Part shown: positions 36,203 to 48,049 of the stretch, piece by piece
How positions within the stretch are numbered: position 1 is the first letter of the stretch
How the letters are laid out: each line of letters begins with the position of its first letter
Assembly (NCBI RefSeq): GCF_037392515.1
Contig: NC_090292.1
Location: 44,505,747-44,569,746, forward strand
DNA: 64,000 nucleotides
Direction of reading: 5' to 3'
Origin: Haliotis asinina
Taxonomy: Eukaryota; Mollusca; Gastropoda; Lepetellida; Haliotidae
Translations under genes and position numbers: made by a program
The notes under the pieces: generated by a model
Seen by the model: the letters and a program-made list of their open reading frames with translations, nothing else
Databases searched by the model: none
Told to the model about the DNA's origin: nothing

Positions 36203-36359
36203 CTGTAAAGAAAGTAACATCAACATTGTATTACAACACGAAATCGACTGAGTTAATATTTATTGTCACATGGGCAGTATTTCAGCCATGTAGTAACGAG
36301 ATTGAGTGCAAACAAACAGAAAGAAAATTTAAGATGCATTCATTTGGCTTTCTGAAATT

Positions 36360-36572
36360 CTCCTAGGCCACTGTGCTTGTCATAAGAGGCGACTAACGAG
36401 ATCGGGTGGTCAAGCTCGATGACTTGGTTGCCACATGTCATCGGTTCCCAGTTGAACAGAACGATGCTTATGTTGTTGACCACTGGGTTGTCTGACTCGA
36501 TTATTTACAGACCGCGGCCATACAGCTGGAATATTGCTAAGTGCGGCGTAAACCTAAACTCACTCACTCACA
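36360..36572 (+). mobile_element. SINE type 2 with target duplication
   Basis: Flanked by CTGAAATT at 36352-36359 and 36573-36580. Contains CATAAGAGGCGACTAACGAG, CATCGGTTCCCAGTTGAACA and AAGTGCGGCGTAAACCTAAA, then ACTCACTCACTC. It lies just upstream of gene B exon 1, possibly inside the 5'UTR intron. Confidence 0.85.
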
Positions 36573-36579
36573 CTGAAAT

Positions 36580-37855
36580 TGTTCTGAAATGCTGGTCATC
36601 TTGCATAAGACATACGAGAGGATGTGGGTATCCTGATGTCATTAGATGCCGATATTTTGTTTCCATTTGTGCAATTGAAGCCGGTAGTGCATTATTTATC
36701 TCCGTGTTCTATTGCACGAATCAAAATCGGGACACATAGCGCTCAAGAACATAGATTAGTGATAGTGAATGTGTACGTATTTCCGTGTGTTGTTGAGTAT
36801 TTGAAGCACGGGAATGCATTTGGAACCGACGACGTCAGCCAGAGGTTTCAAGTGAAATATTCTCGTGCTTCAAATACTCAATAACACCCAGAAATTGGCC
36901 AACACATGATGTTTATCGACACTGTAAACACAAAAGTAACCCAAAGGGTTTTGGTGTCTGCACTCGTTTACATCTAGTACGGGTACAGCAGTAAAGTGTC
37001 ATCAGCAGGCCGTTTCAGCTGGTTTCCATGGTAGCATCTGGAGTTGCTCATTTGTGACGTCATTCTAACTTTACGTCACAATATGATTTGAATGACGACA
37101 CCACTGTTGATGACACAAGACAATAATTATTCACATGTCAATACGCAGTGAATAGTCATGCAGTTTCCGGGAATCTAATACCATTTGATGTTTTTCAACC
37201 AATCAGATTACAGAACACAGTGTGACTTTTTGGTTTACAATGTACGTTTAAGGTCACAAACACTGTAGGCCTATCTGTAGCTTACCACGCATGTTTCGCT
37301 GCTCTATATTCGAAACACTTGCTCGCTCACGCTGAACAAGTAGTGTACGTAAACAAACGAAAGAGGCATGTGGCAGCACTTCCTGGCTAAATATTGTAAG
37401 ATTGCATTTTTAGAGGCGCTTCCTCCAGTAAATGAAAAAAAACACAATTATTATTTGGTGACGCATGTTTTTATCCGCATGTCATATGCTTATTGTGTCC
37501 ACATATATTTTCAAGTAGGTGACATTTGTTGTGGAACTGGGGCTGATATTTTCACCTTCCTGTACTCAGAAAACATAGCTGGATAAGTTAGCCGGTATTT
37601 ATGTTTGCATTTTTTTATTTCTTTTTTGTTCAGACCATGATGTACATGAAATGGCTCTTGTCATCCTGGATGATTTTTATACAAAAACATATACCGTTAC
37701 GACAGAAGTGTATGCGAAACAGTCTGGCTGTGTAACCTACAAGGTGTTGAACGCTGTGCTTGTGGTTGTTCAAGGGACAAAACTCTGGGGTGTTTAACAT
37801 TATGTCAGTATGAGAACGGCGTGAAGGGATGAGAGACAATTTAAAGTGTATGCTG
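36580..37855. other. upstream flank of gene B
   Basis: Holds a 30-bp inverted repeat (about 36785-36885) and a candidate 5'UTR exon of gene B ending at 37286. On the minus strand that candidate ends CATGCGTG before GTAAGC, with an AATATAG box some 25 bp upstream. The rest is unassigned. Confidence 0.35.
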
Positions 37856-37859
37856 ACTT

Positions 37860-37861
37860 AT

Positions 37862-37906
<45 letters not shown>
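37860..37906. repeat. (CA)n microsatellite
   Basis: About 23 uninterrupted CA dinucleotides. Confidence 0.98.
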
Positions 37907-37909
<3 letters not shown>

Positions 37910-38089
37910 TGCAGGTAGCTAGGTCGACGCTGTCAACTTACTGCAAGAAAGCCGTGGTATTATTGGTATTATCAAACCTGTCCATTTCCAGAGGTTGGGC
38001 TGCTCTAGGAACATGCGACTAAAGTATGTTATTCCATGTCTGTGGTCCCTCGCATGGTGTTCATGTGTAGTCGTTGGTAATACAAAACG

Positions 38090-38298
38090 TGTTTTTAAAT
38101 TGTAGTATCATTTATAGTTAAGGTCTTTAGTCTTAATTACTAGTTTCAAACTGAGATCTGTAATGAACTAGGTGTTTTACTGTCCGTCGCTGACAGGTTA
38201 ATTTGCCTGTATTTTTTTGTGAAATTGTAACTTGTTTGTAGTCACGCTAGGACTGAAATATTACCGATGTGACTTAAACGCTCACTCACTCACTCACA
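38090..38298 (+). mobile_element. 5'-truncated I/Nimb-type LINE tail
   Basis: Matches the LINE 3'UTR: TAATGAACTAGGTGTTTTAC, TGTCCGTCGCTGACAGG, then GTCACGCTAGGACTGAAATA and (TCAC)n. Confidence 0.75.
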
Positions 38299-38299
38299 C

Positions 38300-39660
38300 C
38301 ACGTCACTGAATGTGGTACATACGTTACTGATACCTACCGAAACATAACAAGCAAAGGCAGTTCAGCTTGACCTGAGCTACTCTACATATCCATGACCCG
38401 TCACATGGCACGAACGGCTGGTCGTGTTAGCTCATTAAATAGGGGAGCTCCTGCCTAAAAAAACCCCGAATGCGAAACATTATAGTGACCGCTGATTTGC
38501 AATGTTACTTGAAAACTAATAAGCATAACATGCTCAGTGAAACGCTGATCATAATCAAAGGGACTACCAACTGAGACTGTTGTGTAAAGAAATTTATGAC
38601 ACTTCTCACGATTTCTCGACATTTAGATGTCAAACGGCGACCTTGTTTCGGCGGTTCGTACACATTGACTATCAACTCAATAAGCACCCCTCCACAATAA
38701 TAAACTCAACCATAAGCGAACACGTATGGTATAAAATCGGTCCATGCAGGTACATGGACCTTATTATGGTGATCAACCTTCTCAAGTCATATCTCACCAC
38801 AAAAAACCCACGCCTTACATGCTAACGAGTGAGGATGCTGTTTCATGTCGTTAGTTTGCACGCAGTCGAGCACAAATTCCGAGCGCAACAAACAATGCGT
38901 CGCGAATGTGACAGTTCTGACGGCTGGGTCTTTCCGTGTAGAGCATATTCCCCGAGAATCCAGTCAGGGCATAGTCTACTCTGTATAGGGAGCACGGCTA
39001 GTTTCACTTGGCTAACAGGTTCTATTACAATCATGAATATTCAGTATCGACACTGAAGACTATCCACATACTTCATTCATATCACAAGCTATATTTGCGT
39101 TGTACAACCTTTCATCCCTATGGGCGTGTCCATTAAGTAATGCTTGTGTGAGCCGGCCTTGTTTACTTTATCAGACCACTCAAAACATATCTGACCTCGC
39201 GGCGCCGTCATGTTATGTGATATGTCTGAAGGCGTGTGACAGATTGTTTTTTAACGACCTGCTCCAGTTAACCGACAATGCAATGCGCACAGCTATCAGG
39301 GAATTCGGTGTCTAATACACCGTGCACATTCAGGAAGTATGATGGGTTATCCAGGCGAGTACTACATCGACATCGCTCAGGACAGTGTCACACCGCGAAT
39401 GCAGACTCGAGTATATTAGCGACTGATAACTCGAATAACAACCACTTTAACAGTGGTTCATCGAATGAAGGGCAGGATGTAGTATGTGGTCTTTAATTTT
39501 CGACGCTCTTATCCAAGTGAAAACGCCAGAAATGAGTTTCACGTTGTATCCCTGTGGAGCACCCGACCCGAATCCTTTGCGTAATGAGCTAACAACTAGG
39601 TTGTCCTCCCTCCGACATCTTATAATTAATTACTTCCCGAAAACTTAGTGGGCGATGATA
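38300..39660. other. no recognisable feature
   Basis: Several overlapping open frames of 60-80 codons on both strands, none with a recognisable domain. Confidence 0.35.
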
Positions 39661-39664
39661 CAGC

Positions 39665-40990
39665 CTAATTCATGTGAATCAAATCAAATGACACGTCTAT
39701 CAAATCGAGGTGATGACTGTTTCAATTTCTATGAATATGCATGTTTAGTGTTTGTTTATTTCTGCTCACAATAACTAATCAGATGTTTAGTGTTTGGGAA
39801 TTAAATCAAATCTACGTGAATCAGTGGTCCATAACACACTTGAACAAAGGTAAATTAGTGGTTTATAACACTGTCAAATCCAGATGAAAAAGTGTTTGAT
39901 AATACAAACAAATCCAGGTGAATAATGACTTGATAACACACTCTAATCCCAGTGAATAAGTGTTTCAGAAACAGCTAATCCACGTGAATTCGTGGTTCAT
40001 AACACAATCAAATCTAGGTGAATCAATGCCCGCTGACACAATCAAATCCAGATGAATACGTGTTGATTGCAAATCAGTGGTTTATAACACAATCCATTCC
40101 ACGCAATCAGGTGAAAAAGTGTTTGATAATACAATTAAATCCAGGTGAATAAATGTCTGATAACACAATCAAACCCTTGCAAATCAGTGGTTCATAACAC
40201 AATCAAATCCAGGTGAATCAATGCCCGCTAAAACAATCATATCAAGGTGAATCACAATTATCACAAGTGAGTTGCTTATGATACAATCAAATCCAGATGA
40301 ATAAGTTTTGATTGCAAATCAGTGTTTCATAAACAGTCAAATCCACATGAAGCCGTGGTTCATAACACAATCAAATCCAGGTGAATCAGTGTTTGATAAC
40401 ACAATTATCACAAGTGAGTGGTTTATGGTACAGTCAAATCCAGATGAATAAATGTTGATTGCAAATGAGTGGTTCAAAACAAATCCATGCAATCAGGGTT
40501 TGACAAAGACAATCAAATCCATGTGAATCTGTATTTGACAACACATTCAAATCTACGTGAATCAGAGGTTCATATCACATCCAAATCCTAGTTAACCAAT
40601 TGTTGATAACACAATCAAATAAAAGTGAATCAATGTGTGATCCCACAATTGAACAAAAAAGATAAAATAGTGGTTTGTATTACAGTCAAACCCAGGTGAA
40701 TTATTATATGAAAAGACAACCAAATCCAGATAAATCATTGCTTGATAAGACAATTAAATTCAGGCAAGTCAGTAGTCGGTACTACAATTAATCCCATGTG
40801 AATCAGTGGTTCATAACACAATCACGTCCAGGTGAATCAGTGTCTGATAACACAATCAAATCCTCGTGAATCAGTGGTCCATAACACAAACAAATCCTCG
40901 TGAATCAGTGGTTCATAGCATAGTTAAAGACAGGTAAATCAGTGGTTTATGATACAGTCAAATCCAGGTGAATCAATGCTTGATAGCATA
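39665..40990. repeat. degenerate ~34-bp satellite array, left part
   Basis: Around 35-40 diverged units of the type AATCAAATCCAGGTGAATCA, then GTGGTTCATAACAC. Units grow more regular toward 40990, where they match the 68-bp dimer repeated at 44236-44560. Confidence 0.85.
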
Positions 40991-43900
40991 AAGGCCGGGC
41001 GGGACAACTTAGGAATGGCCAGCGAGTCCTAACTTGACATACAGAAGGGAGCAAGCTACAAAGACATATTTTATATCATTGGAAAGATCTCGAGGAGATG
41101 AACACGAAAAGTTCATTTGCCAGTGTGTTCACGTGTTAATAAGCTCACAAATTGGCTCTGAAAATGCATTTCTGCAGAAATTTCTGGCAGAATTTTTTTT
41201 TCGGCAGAAATTTCTGGCAGAATTTTTTTTTGCCGCAGAAATTTCTGGCAGAAATCTTTTTTGCCGCAGAAATTTCTGGCAGAAATTTGTTATTTCACTA
41301 CCAGAATTATCTTAAGTTAACAAAATTAGAGAGTATAAGTAATGATACTGCCGCATGAGTGGTAGTTTCATGTTTATTCCAAGTAATAAGCACTTAGCGT
41401 GATCAACGGATCTGATATTTTTGTTTCGATACTAGAATTATCTTAGTTGAATAAGATTAAACACAATCGTTAAATAATTTAATATAGACTTTCTTTGAAT
41501 GGTGTCGTTTTCCCTGTTTAAAGCCTATTAGTACCAGACAACCGAGAATTTTACAGTGTGAATTTAACCGTATTTCATTATAGCTTTTACAATTTAAAAG
41601 GCTTATGCATTATTCCCATCCGTTTCATCATAACACAGTTGTAACTTCTTAGTGGATTCACGTCGTGCAAGATTAATTTAACAGTATCGGGGTGCATTTT
41701 CTAATCCCAATAAGCCTACATTGTTTTTGTATGCGACATGGGTTGAGGGCGAATAGAGACGAAACCGGACATATACTACATACATACAATATAATAACAA
41801 TGTAAGACGTGTGAGCCATAATTTGAATTCATCAACATGCCCGTAAAGACCAGCGTACCAGATTAAATGATAAACAATGCATCAGTGTTCAAAGTAACAA
41901 TGCCCGCGAAAATGTAATTGCCTCGTTGAAACAATAATTTATGCCGGAGTGGCCACCGAGTATTCACACCTGTTAACGTGGTTTATCAGGTTGTCTCTAT
42001 AAGCGGTCATCGTTCCGGTTCGGTTGGCCTTGAGTGGACACCGCGGTTAATAATTGCGCAAGCCAGAGAGCGGCCACTGGGGAAATACAGCGAAACAATG
42101 CCAGTTGGTGCTGCATGGACAATAGACGTTTTATAGAGTATATCCAGTACGTCTTGTCGGTTCAAGGTCACATGCAACACAAAACAGTTCTTTGCAGATT
42201 CTGAATCGGTTCGGTAACAAATTATCAAAACTGCAAAATAAAGTGATGAAGTTGAAAATAACGCGATTGAAAAAACGCTTCCCCAGCGCAGGGGGAAAAG
42301 TGGTTTCACCACCCATAGCACATGTGCAGTGATTATTTTGAACCGGAAAGCCAACTTGAACTCGTATAAATACAAGTGATGTGTGCAAGATTATCGTTGC
42401 GGTCGAAGTGGGAGAACAAGAGATGTTTCATGTGGTTACAAGCATCCTGGTTCGGCAATAATAACAATACACTGGTACAGTACCTGCATATTTGCAACCC
42501 ATGCTTTTGAAAAAAATGTATAGTATTAGAAATGCTAATTTCATAGTTCAGTTTGAAAACTGAAATGTTTTAAATCATGTATATGGAAACAAAGAATACA
42601 TTGATTGTGACAAGCAGTCTATGTCATAGACAAAGCGCAACGTCTGCTGTTTATTGTCACCTGTCACTCTGCTTGTCTGCTAATGACAATATGCAGTACT
42701 TAGCTTCAATCATTTACCAACTTAACACGTATCAGGCTATACACCGTAAACAAACTACACTGCTTTATGGCTCGTGCACCTGGGGTCTGTCTCTGTCACA
42801 TTATGTAATTAGACAGACAGGCAGGTGCGATTCCTGTACACATGACATGTTATTACGTCTGTGGGTTGCAAACAAACTACCTCCATTTTCCCGGATGACT
42901 GGGTCGGACGGAACTGAGTGCAAACTCAGATTGTCAGTTTCAAGGTCTGTATGTACAAAACCCAACATTTCAATATATAATATTTATGGATAACAACTTC
43001 TTCTATTGTGTGTGCTTAGAAGTGGATGGATGAATCATAATGATTGGAATATTTTCAAACTGTTTAACGCTGTATTTTGCACGAATCCACGAGTGACCAA
43101 CATAGTTCTTACTATTCCTGTTTAAAAACATGTAACTGATAATATGCCGACGGTACACTAGAACAGTGATATAAACTGCCATCATCACAGACACATTTAT
43201 ACAATTTAACATTTCAACCACTGGCCTTTGTTGCGAAAACACGCCAATCAAGTTATCTCACTAGCTTCTGTCATGATGGGACGATAATTCACTCACTAGG
43301 GTCTTGGTTAAAAAAAGGTAGGAATAACAAATATAAAGGGGATATTGTACCACATTAGTCATTCTTGAATGGGATTAACAGGTGTGAAAACTCGGTGGCC
43401 ACTTCGGCAAAAATCATTGTTTCAAAGAGGCAATTACATTTTCGCGGGTATTGACACTTTGAACACTGATGCATTGTCACATAGGTATTGTTTATCATCT
43501 CATCTGGTACGCTGGTCTTTTCGGGCATGTTGAAGAATTCAAATTATGGCTCACACGTCTTACATTGTTATTATATTGTATGTATGTAGTATATGTCCGG
43601 TTTCGTCTCTATTCGCCTTCAACCCATGTCGCATGCAAAAACAATGTAGGCTTATTGGGATTAGAAAATGCAACCCAATACTGGTACTGGTACTAATAGG
43701 CTTTAAACAGAGAAAACGACACCATTTAAAGAAAGTCTATATTAAATTATTTAACGATTGTGTTTAATCTTATTCAACTAAGATAATTCTGGTATCAAAC
43801 AAAAATATCAGATCCGTTGATCACGCTAAGTGCTTATTACTTGGAATAAACCTGAAATTACCACTCATGCAGCAGTATCATTACTTATACTCTCTAATTT

Positions 43901-44235
43901 TGTTTGTTAAATTAAGATAATTCTGGTAGTGAAATAACAAATTTCTGCCAGAAATTTCTGCGGCAAAAAAAATTCTGCCAGAAATTTCTGCGGAAAAAAA
44001 ATTTCTGCCAGAAATTTCTGCGGAAAAAAAAATTTCTGCCAGAAATTTCTGCAGAAATGCATTTTCAGAGCCAATTTGTGAGCTTATTAACACGTGAACA
44101 CACTGGCAAATGAACTTTCCGTGTTCATCTCCTCGAGATCTTTCCAATGATATAAAATATGTCTTTGTAGCTTGCTCCCTTCTGTATGTCAAGTTAGGAC
44201 TCGCTGGCCATTCCTAAGTTGTCCCGCCCGGCCTT
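40991..44235. mobile_element. foldback-like DNA element with ~0.9-kb inverted repeats
   Basis: 3245 bp, flanked by a 4-bp duplication CATA (40987-40990 and 44236-44239) inside the satellite array. The left inverted repeat is about 40991-41977. The right, about 43375-44235, lacks some 170 bp internally. Both ends read AAGGCCGGGCGGGACAACTT inward. Each arm holds four or five ~31-bp subrepeats based on GCAGAAATTTCTGGCAGAA, themselves palindromic. The 1.4-kb centre has ORFs of about 120-140 codons (42007-42375 minus, 42577-42993 plus) with no transposase signature, so it appears non-autonomous. The superfamily is unknown; a 4-bp duplication narrows but does not settle it. Confidence 0.85.
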
Positions 44236-44720
44236 CATAGTTAAAGACAGGTAAATCAGTGGTTTATGATACAGTCAAATCCAGGTGAATCAATGCTTGA
44301 TAGCATAGTTAAAGACAGGTAAATCAGTGGTTTATGATACAGTCAAATCCAGCTGAATCAATGCTTGATAGCATAGTTAAAGACAGGTAAATCAGTGGTT
44401 TATGATACAGTCAAATCCAGGTGAATCAATGCTTGATAGCATAGTTAAAGACAGGTAAATCAGTGGTTTATGATACAGTCAAATCCAGGTGAATCAATGA
44501 TTGATAGCATAGTTAAAGACAGGTAAATCAGTGGTTTATGATACAGTCAAATCCAAATCCAGGTGAATGGGTATTTGAAAATATAATCAAATCCAGGCAA
44601 ATCATTGCTTGGTAACCGGATTAAATCCCGGCTAAGCAGTAGTCGATACGACTATCAAATCCAGGTACATCAGTGGTTGATGCCGCGATCAAACCCTGCT
44701 TATCTCCCCTGATGATGACC
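44236..44720. repeat. 68-bp satellite array, right part
   Basis: Five nearly identical 68-bp units (CATAGTTAAAGACAGGTAAA, TCAGTGGTTTATGATACAGT, then CAAATCCAGGTGAATCAATG), then diverged units to about 44700. The unit is a dimer of the 34-bp motif seen at 39665-40990. Confidence 0.9.
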
Positions 44721-45049
44721 CGTCTAATTCCTCTGACAGGCTTGCCTCACTGTGCTTCACATAATGCCCTCTCTGGTACGCAAATCAGATAAATGCCTGG
44801 TGTGCTTAGAATAACGTGGTCCTGGTGATGGGAAACTCGAAAAATTGGCATAATCTGTATTCCTGTTTCGAAACATCTGTTCAAATTTTACGACTCAAGT
44901 ACTTAGTTTTTCGGAATATATGTTTCCGTTTACTATTCATGTGCGTAAAGATTTATTTTTTTTTGGCCATTGCTATGTTTAGTGTTTTGAAATATCTGTT
45001 CACATTTGTTATTCAAATGGTTAGTGTGTTTGATTAATCATATGTTTTG

Positions 45050-45545
45050 TGTTCCTTTATATCTGCTGACAGTTACTATCCAGATGTTCAGTGTATGTTT
45101 ATATCTGATCAGAGTTACTATCCAGATGTTTAGTGTATGTTTATATCTGCTCACAGTTACTGTCCAGATGTTTAGTGTATGCTTATATCTGCTCACAGTT
45201 ACTATCCAGATGTTAAGTGTATGTTTATATCTGCTCACAGTTACTATCCAGATGTTGAGTGTATATTTATATCTGCTCACAGTTACTATCCAGATGTTTA
45301 GAGTATGTTTATATCTGCTCACAGTTACTATCCAGATGTTTAGAGTATGTTTATATCTGCTCACAGTTACTATCCAGATGTTCAGTGTATGTTTATGTCT
45401 GCTCACAGTTACTATCCAGATGTTTAGTGTATGTTTATATCTGCTCACAGTTACTATTCAGATGTTTAGTGTTTCTTTGTTTCTGCTCACAGTTACTATT
45501 CAGATGCTTTGTGTTTCGAAACATCGGTTCACATTTACTGTTCAG
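45050..45545. repeat. 42-bp minisatellite, about 12 copies
   Basis: The unit is TTTATATCTGCTCACAGTTA, then CTATCCAGATGTTTAGTGTATG. Forty-two is a multiple of three, so frames stay open on both strands: LYLLTVTIQMFSVC on the plus strand and SRYKHTLNIWIVTV on the minus. I treat the 185- and 136-codon frames as consequences of the repeat. Units drift to CTATTCAGATGTT with TTTCTTTG at the right end. Confidence 0.9.
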
Positions 45546-45599
45546 ATGTTTAAAATTTATTAACCGCTGTATTTCTTTTGTATAGGTTTTGGGGAGCAG

Positions 45600-47515
45600 G
45601 TAACACACGTTTTTGTTTGCCACATAATATACTGAAACAGTTGCTACCACACGCTGTATCATGTAATGTGTTAAGCGTCAACTTAATCGATCCTGAATGA
45701 ATAACATCCGGTGTTTGTCAAAAGGTCGCCGTCCCTATATACTAGTGATACATCTATATAGTCAAATCCAATATATAGCACTGTTCATAAATCTATAAAT
45801 CAGATTGAACTACTGCAGTAAATGTACACAATGGGGCAGCAATCTGTACCTGCGCACCTGTGATAAGGGGCAACGTGACACGGCGATCACCTGAGACATA
45901 ACAGACTGACGTACCTTGTGAATATGATCGATGTTTAGGTAGGGTGTAGGGTATCATGTGGACAACAGATCAGAGTGAGTCTATGCTTATTCCTATTGTT
46001 ACGACAGTCGACCTTTGATACAGAGACCTTGATACTAAACAGCTTGCCAAATCAAATATAGCAATGTTGTAATACAAGGGTGTGCACGCCAGACCTGATC
46101 TACTTTCACTCCGCACTGTACTGGAATGTTTATTATCCATACGACTGTCAACCTTTGTAACAACAGGTCGCTGTCAACATGAAATGGATATTTTGTTCAC
46201 GAAAACTAATTACAGAGGTACTCACCAGAATGACGACCCGATTAAGCTTCATTCGTGGTGCCTACTGCATTCCACTGCGATGTCACGTGACCAGCTGATA
46301 TGTTGCTGCTTGCTCCAGGCATGGCTCCAAACCAGTGTCTTCGTCGGGGAAAATACATTGTAACATTGCAATGCCTGATTGTCGTTAGCATTATCAATTA
46401 TTTGAGATTTCAGATTTGTGATGCAATTAGAGGATATGATGGCACTAAGGCATTACTACGTGGGTGATCAAATGTAACGAGTATATGCTACGTCATGGAT
46501 TAATGGATGGATGGATGGATGAATGGATCGATGGATATTTCCTTTTATAACATACTCCTGCTGAACTGTGTCTTCTTATCATGTATTAAGTCTTATAACA
46601 CACAGATTCCTCACTGTTAGTCATGTGGAACAGTTTCAGGCTGTGGCTCTTACAACACCTCACACCATGCACTCCTGTTTATGTTTTAACGCTTTCCTCC
46701 CTGGGCAAAACAACCAGTTGTAGTACACGTTTGCTACTGGTTTGGTCTGTCTGTCTGCTCACTGTACCATCTCCCGACTCTAGTCTACGTTCACTGAAAC
46801 AGACCCGATCCCCTAGCCTGCTGAAAGCGTGTCACTGATTCATACACCTATTTGGCCATCTTCCTTGGAAATCTCAACTTCCCAGAAATTACTTGTCTGA
46901 ACTATGACAATGAACAGGAAAAAAGATAATAAAACACGTTCGCTTTTGTCCCTTGTCTTTCACGCTTCCTGGAAAATGTCAGTGTTACAGCTTTAAACTA
47001 AACATGGTAGTTCTGACTGCATCCGAGACATGACACACTTAGACTCGTAGTGGGACAACAGCGTGCGGCTGACTGCGTTGTGATTTAACATGTCAGCATA
47101 GGGTCTATGTCACCCGACAGAGGTCACTCACGTGGCTCATTTAGCAGAGAGCGTGAATACTTAACCCGTGGGACCATTGTTCAGCGACAGCTTTCGTTGT
47201 GCATATCCTCTCCGTATGTATTTTGCATAACCACATGATGCACCTATCATGTGACTGCACCCTTATCGACACGATCAAGTTCTTTAAACACGCAATGCTA
47301 CATCTGGAAAATTTACTTCCTAAAAGACCCGAGTTTAATAATCGTTATCAAACCCTTATCAATGAACGTCGAGGCAAGGGGACTACTGTGCTCAGCTCGT
47401 ATCAGTAAATATAAAACTGAGCGAGTTCAAATTTATCGTCAAATATATTTGAACCATTTTGTGATATAAAATAGTAGTAATTATCAATGACTACAATTGA
47501 ATTATAAAACGCTTG
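45600..47515. other. no recognisable gene
   Basis: A GGAT-type tetranucleotide run lies near 46495-46535. Open frames at 46082-46363, 46623-46838 and 47199-47408 have no recognisable domain or splice support. Confidence 0.35.
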
Positions 47516-47522
47516 TCAGTCG

Positions 47523-47736
47523 TCACCCGTGAAGGTCCCAGGGTAGAATAGGCCTTCAGCAACCCATGCTTGCCATAAAAAAGCGGCTATGCTTGTCGTA
47601 AGAGGCGACTAACGGGATCGGGTGGTCAGACGCGCTAACTTGGTTGAGACATATCATCGGTTCCCAATTGTGCAGGTCGATGCTCATGTTGTTGGTCACT
47701 GGATTGTCTGGTCCAGACTCGATTATTTACAGACCG
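47523..47736 (+). mobile_element. SINE type 2, 5' complete, tail missing
   Basis: Begins CACCCGTGAAGGTCCCAGGG, then AACCCATGCTTGCCAT, GTCGTAAGAGGCGACTAACG and GGATTGTCTGGTCCAGACTC. It stops after TTACAGACCG without the usual 3' end. Confidence 0.85.
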
Positions 47737-47901
47737 GTGACCTCGAACGATGTCCTCCTAGGCGCAAAAGCAATTCAAATTGCCGATGACCATCCAATAA
47801 GGGGAAAACATGACCACGATGTGGTCCCTGAAGTGTACACCGATCGCCGTTCTTCAGTGATCTTGCAACATTGGTACTACATGTAGCGTTGCAGTCAAAT
47901 T

Positions 47902-48049
47902 GGCGGGCGTGGTGTAGCTCAGAGATCAAAGCGTTCGCTCTCCACGTTGATAGCATACAACATGTAGGTGAGGGTCCCCGGTCGTGATGTTGCTCACATT
48001 GCTGATATTGCTAAAAGTTCCGTAAAACCGAACTCCCTAACTCATTCAA
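47902..48049 (+). mobile_element. tRNA-headed SINE
   Basis: The head GGTGTAGCTCAGAGATCAAA fits box A of a tRNA, and GGGTCCCCGGTCGTGA is a decayed box B. The 3' end ATTGCTGATATTGCTAAAAG, then TTCCGTAAAACCGAACTCCC, matches the shared tail type. Confidence 0.7.

Noticed and set aside
42577-42993. Transposase inside the foldback element
   Set aside because: No catalytic motif or helix-turn-helix pattern; composition looks non-coding.
45006-45563. 185-residue protein-coding gene
   Set aside because: The frame is produced by a 42-bp tandem repeat and is equally open on the other strand.
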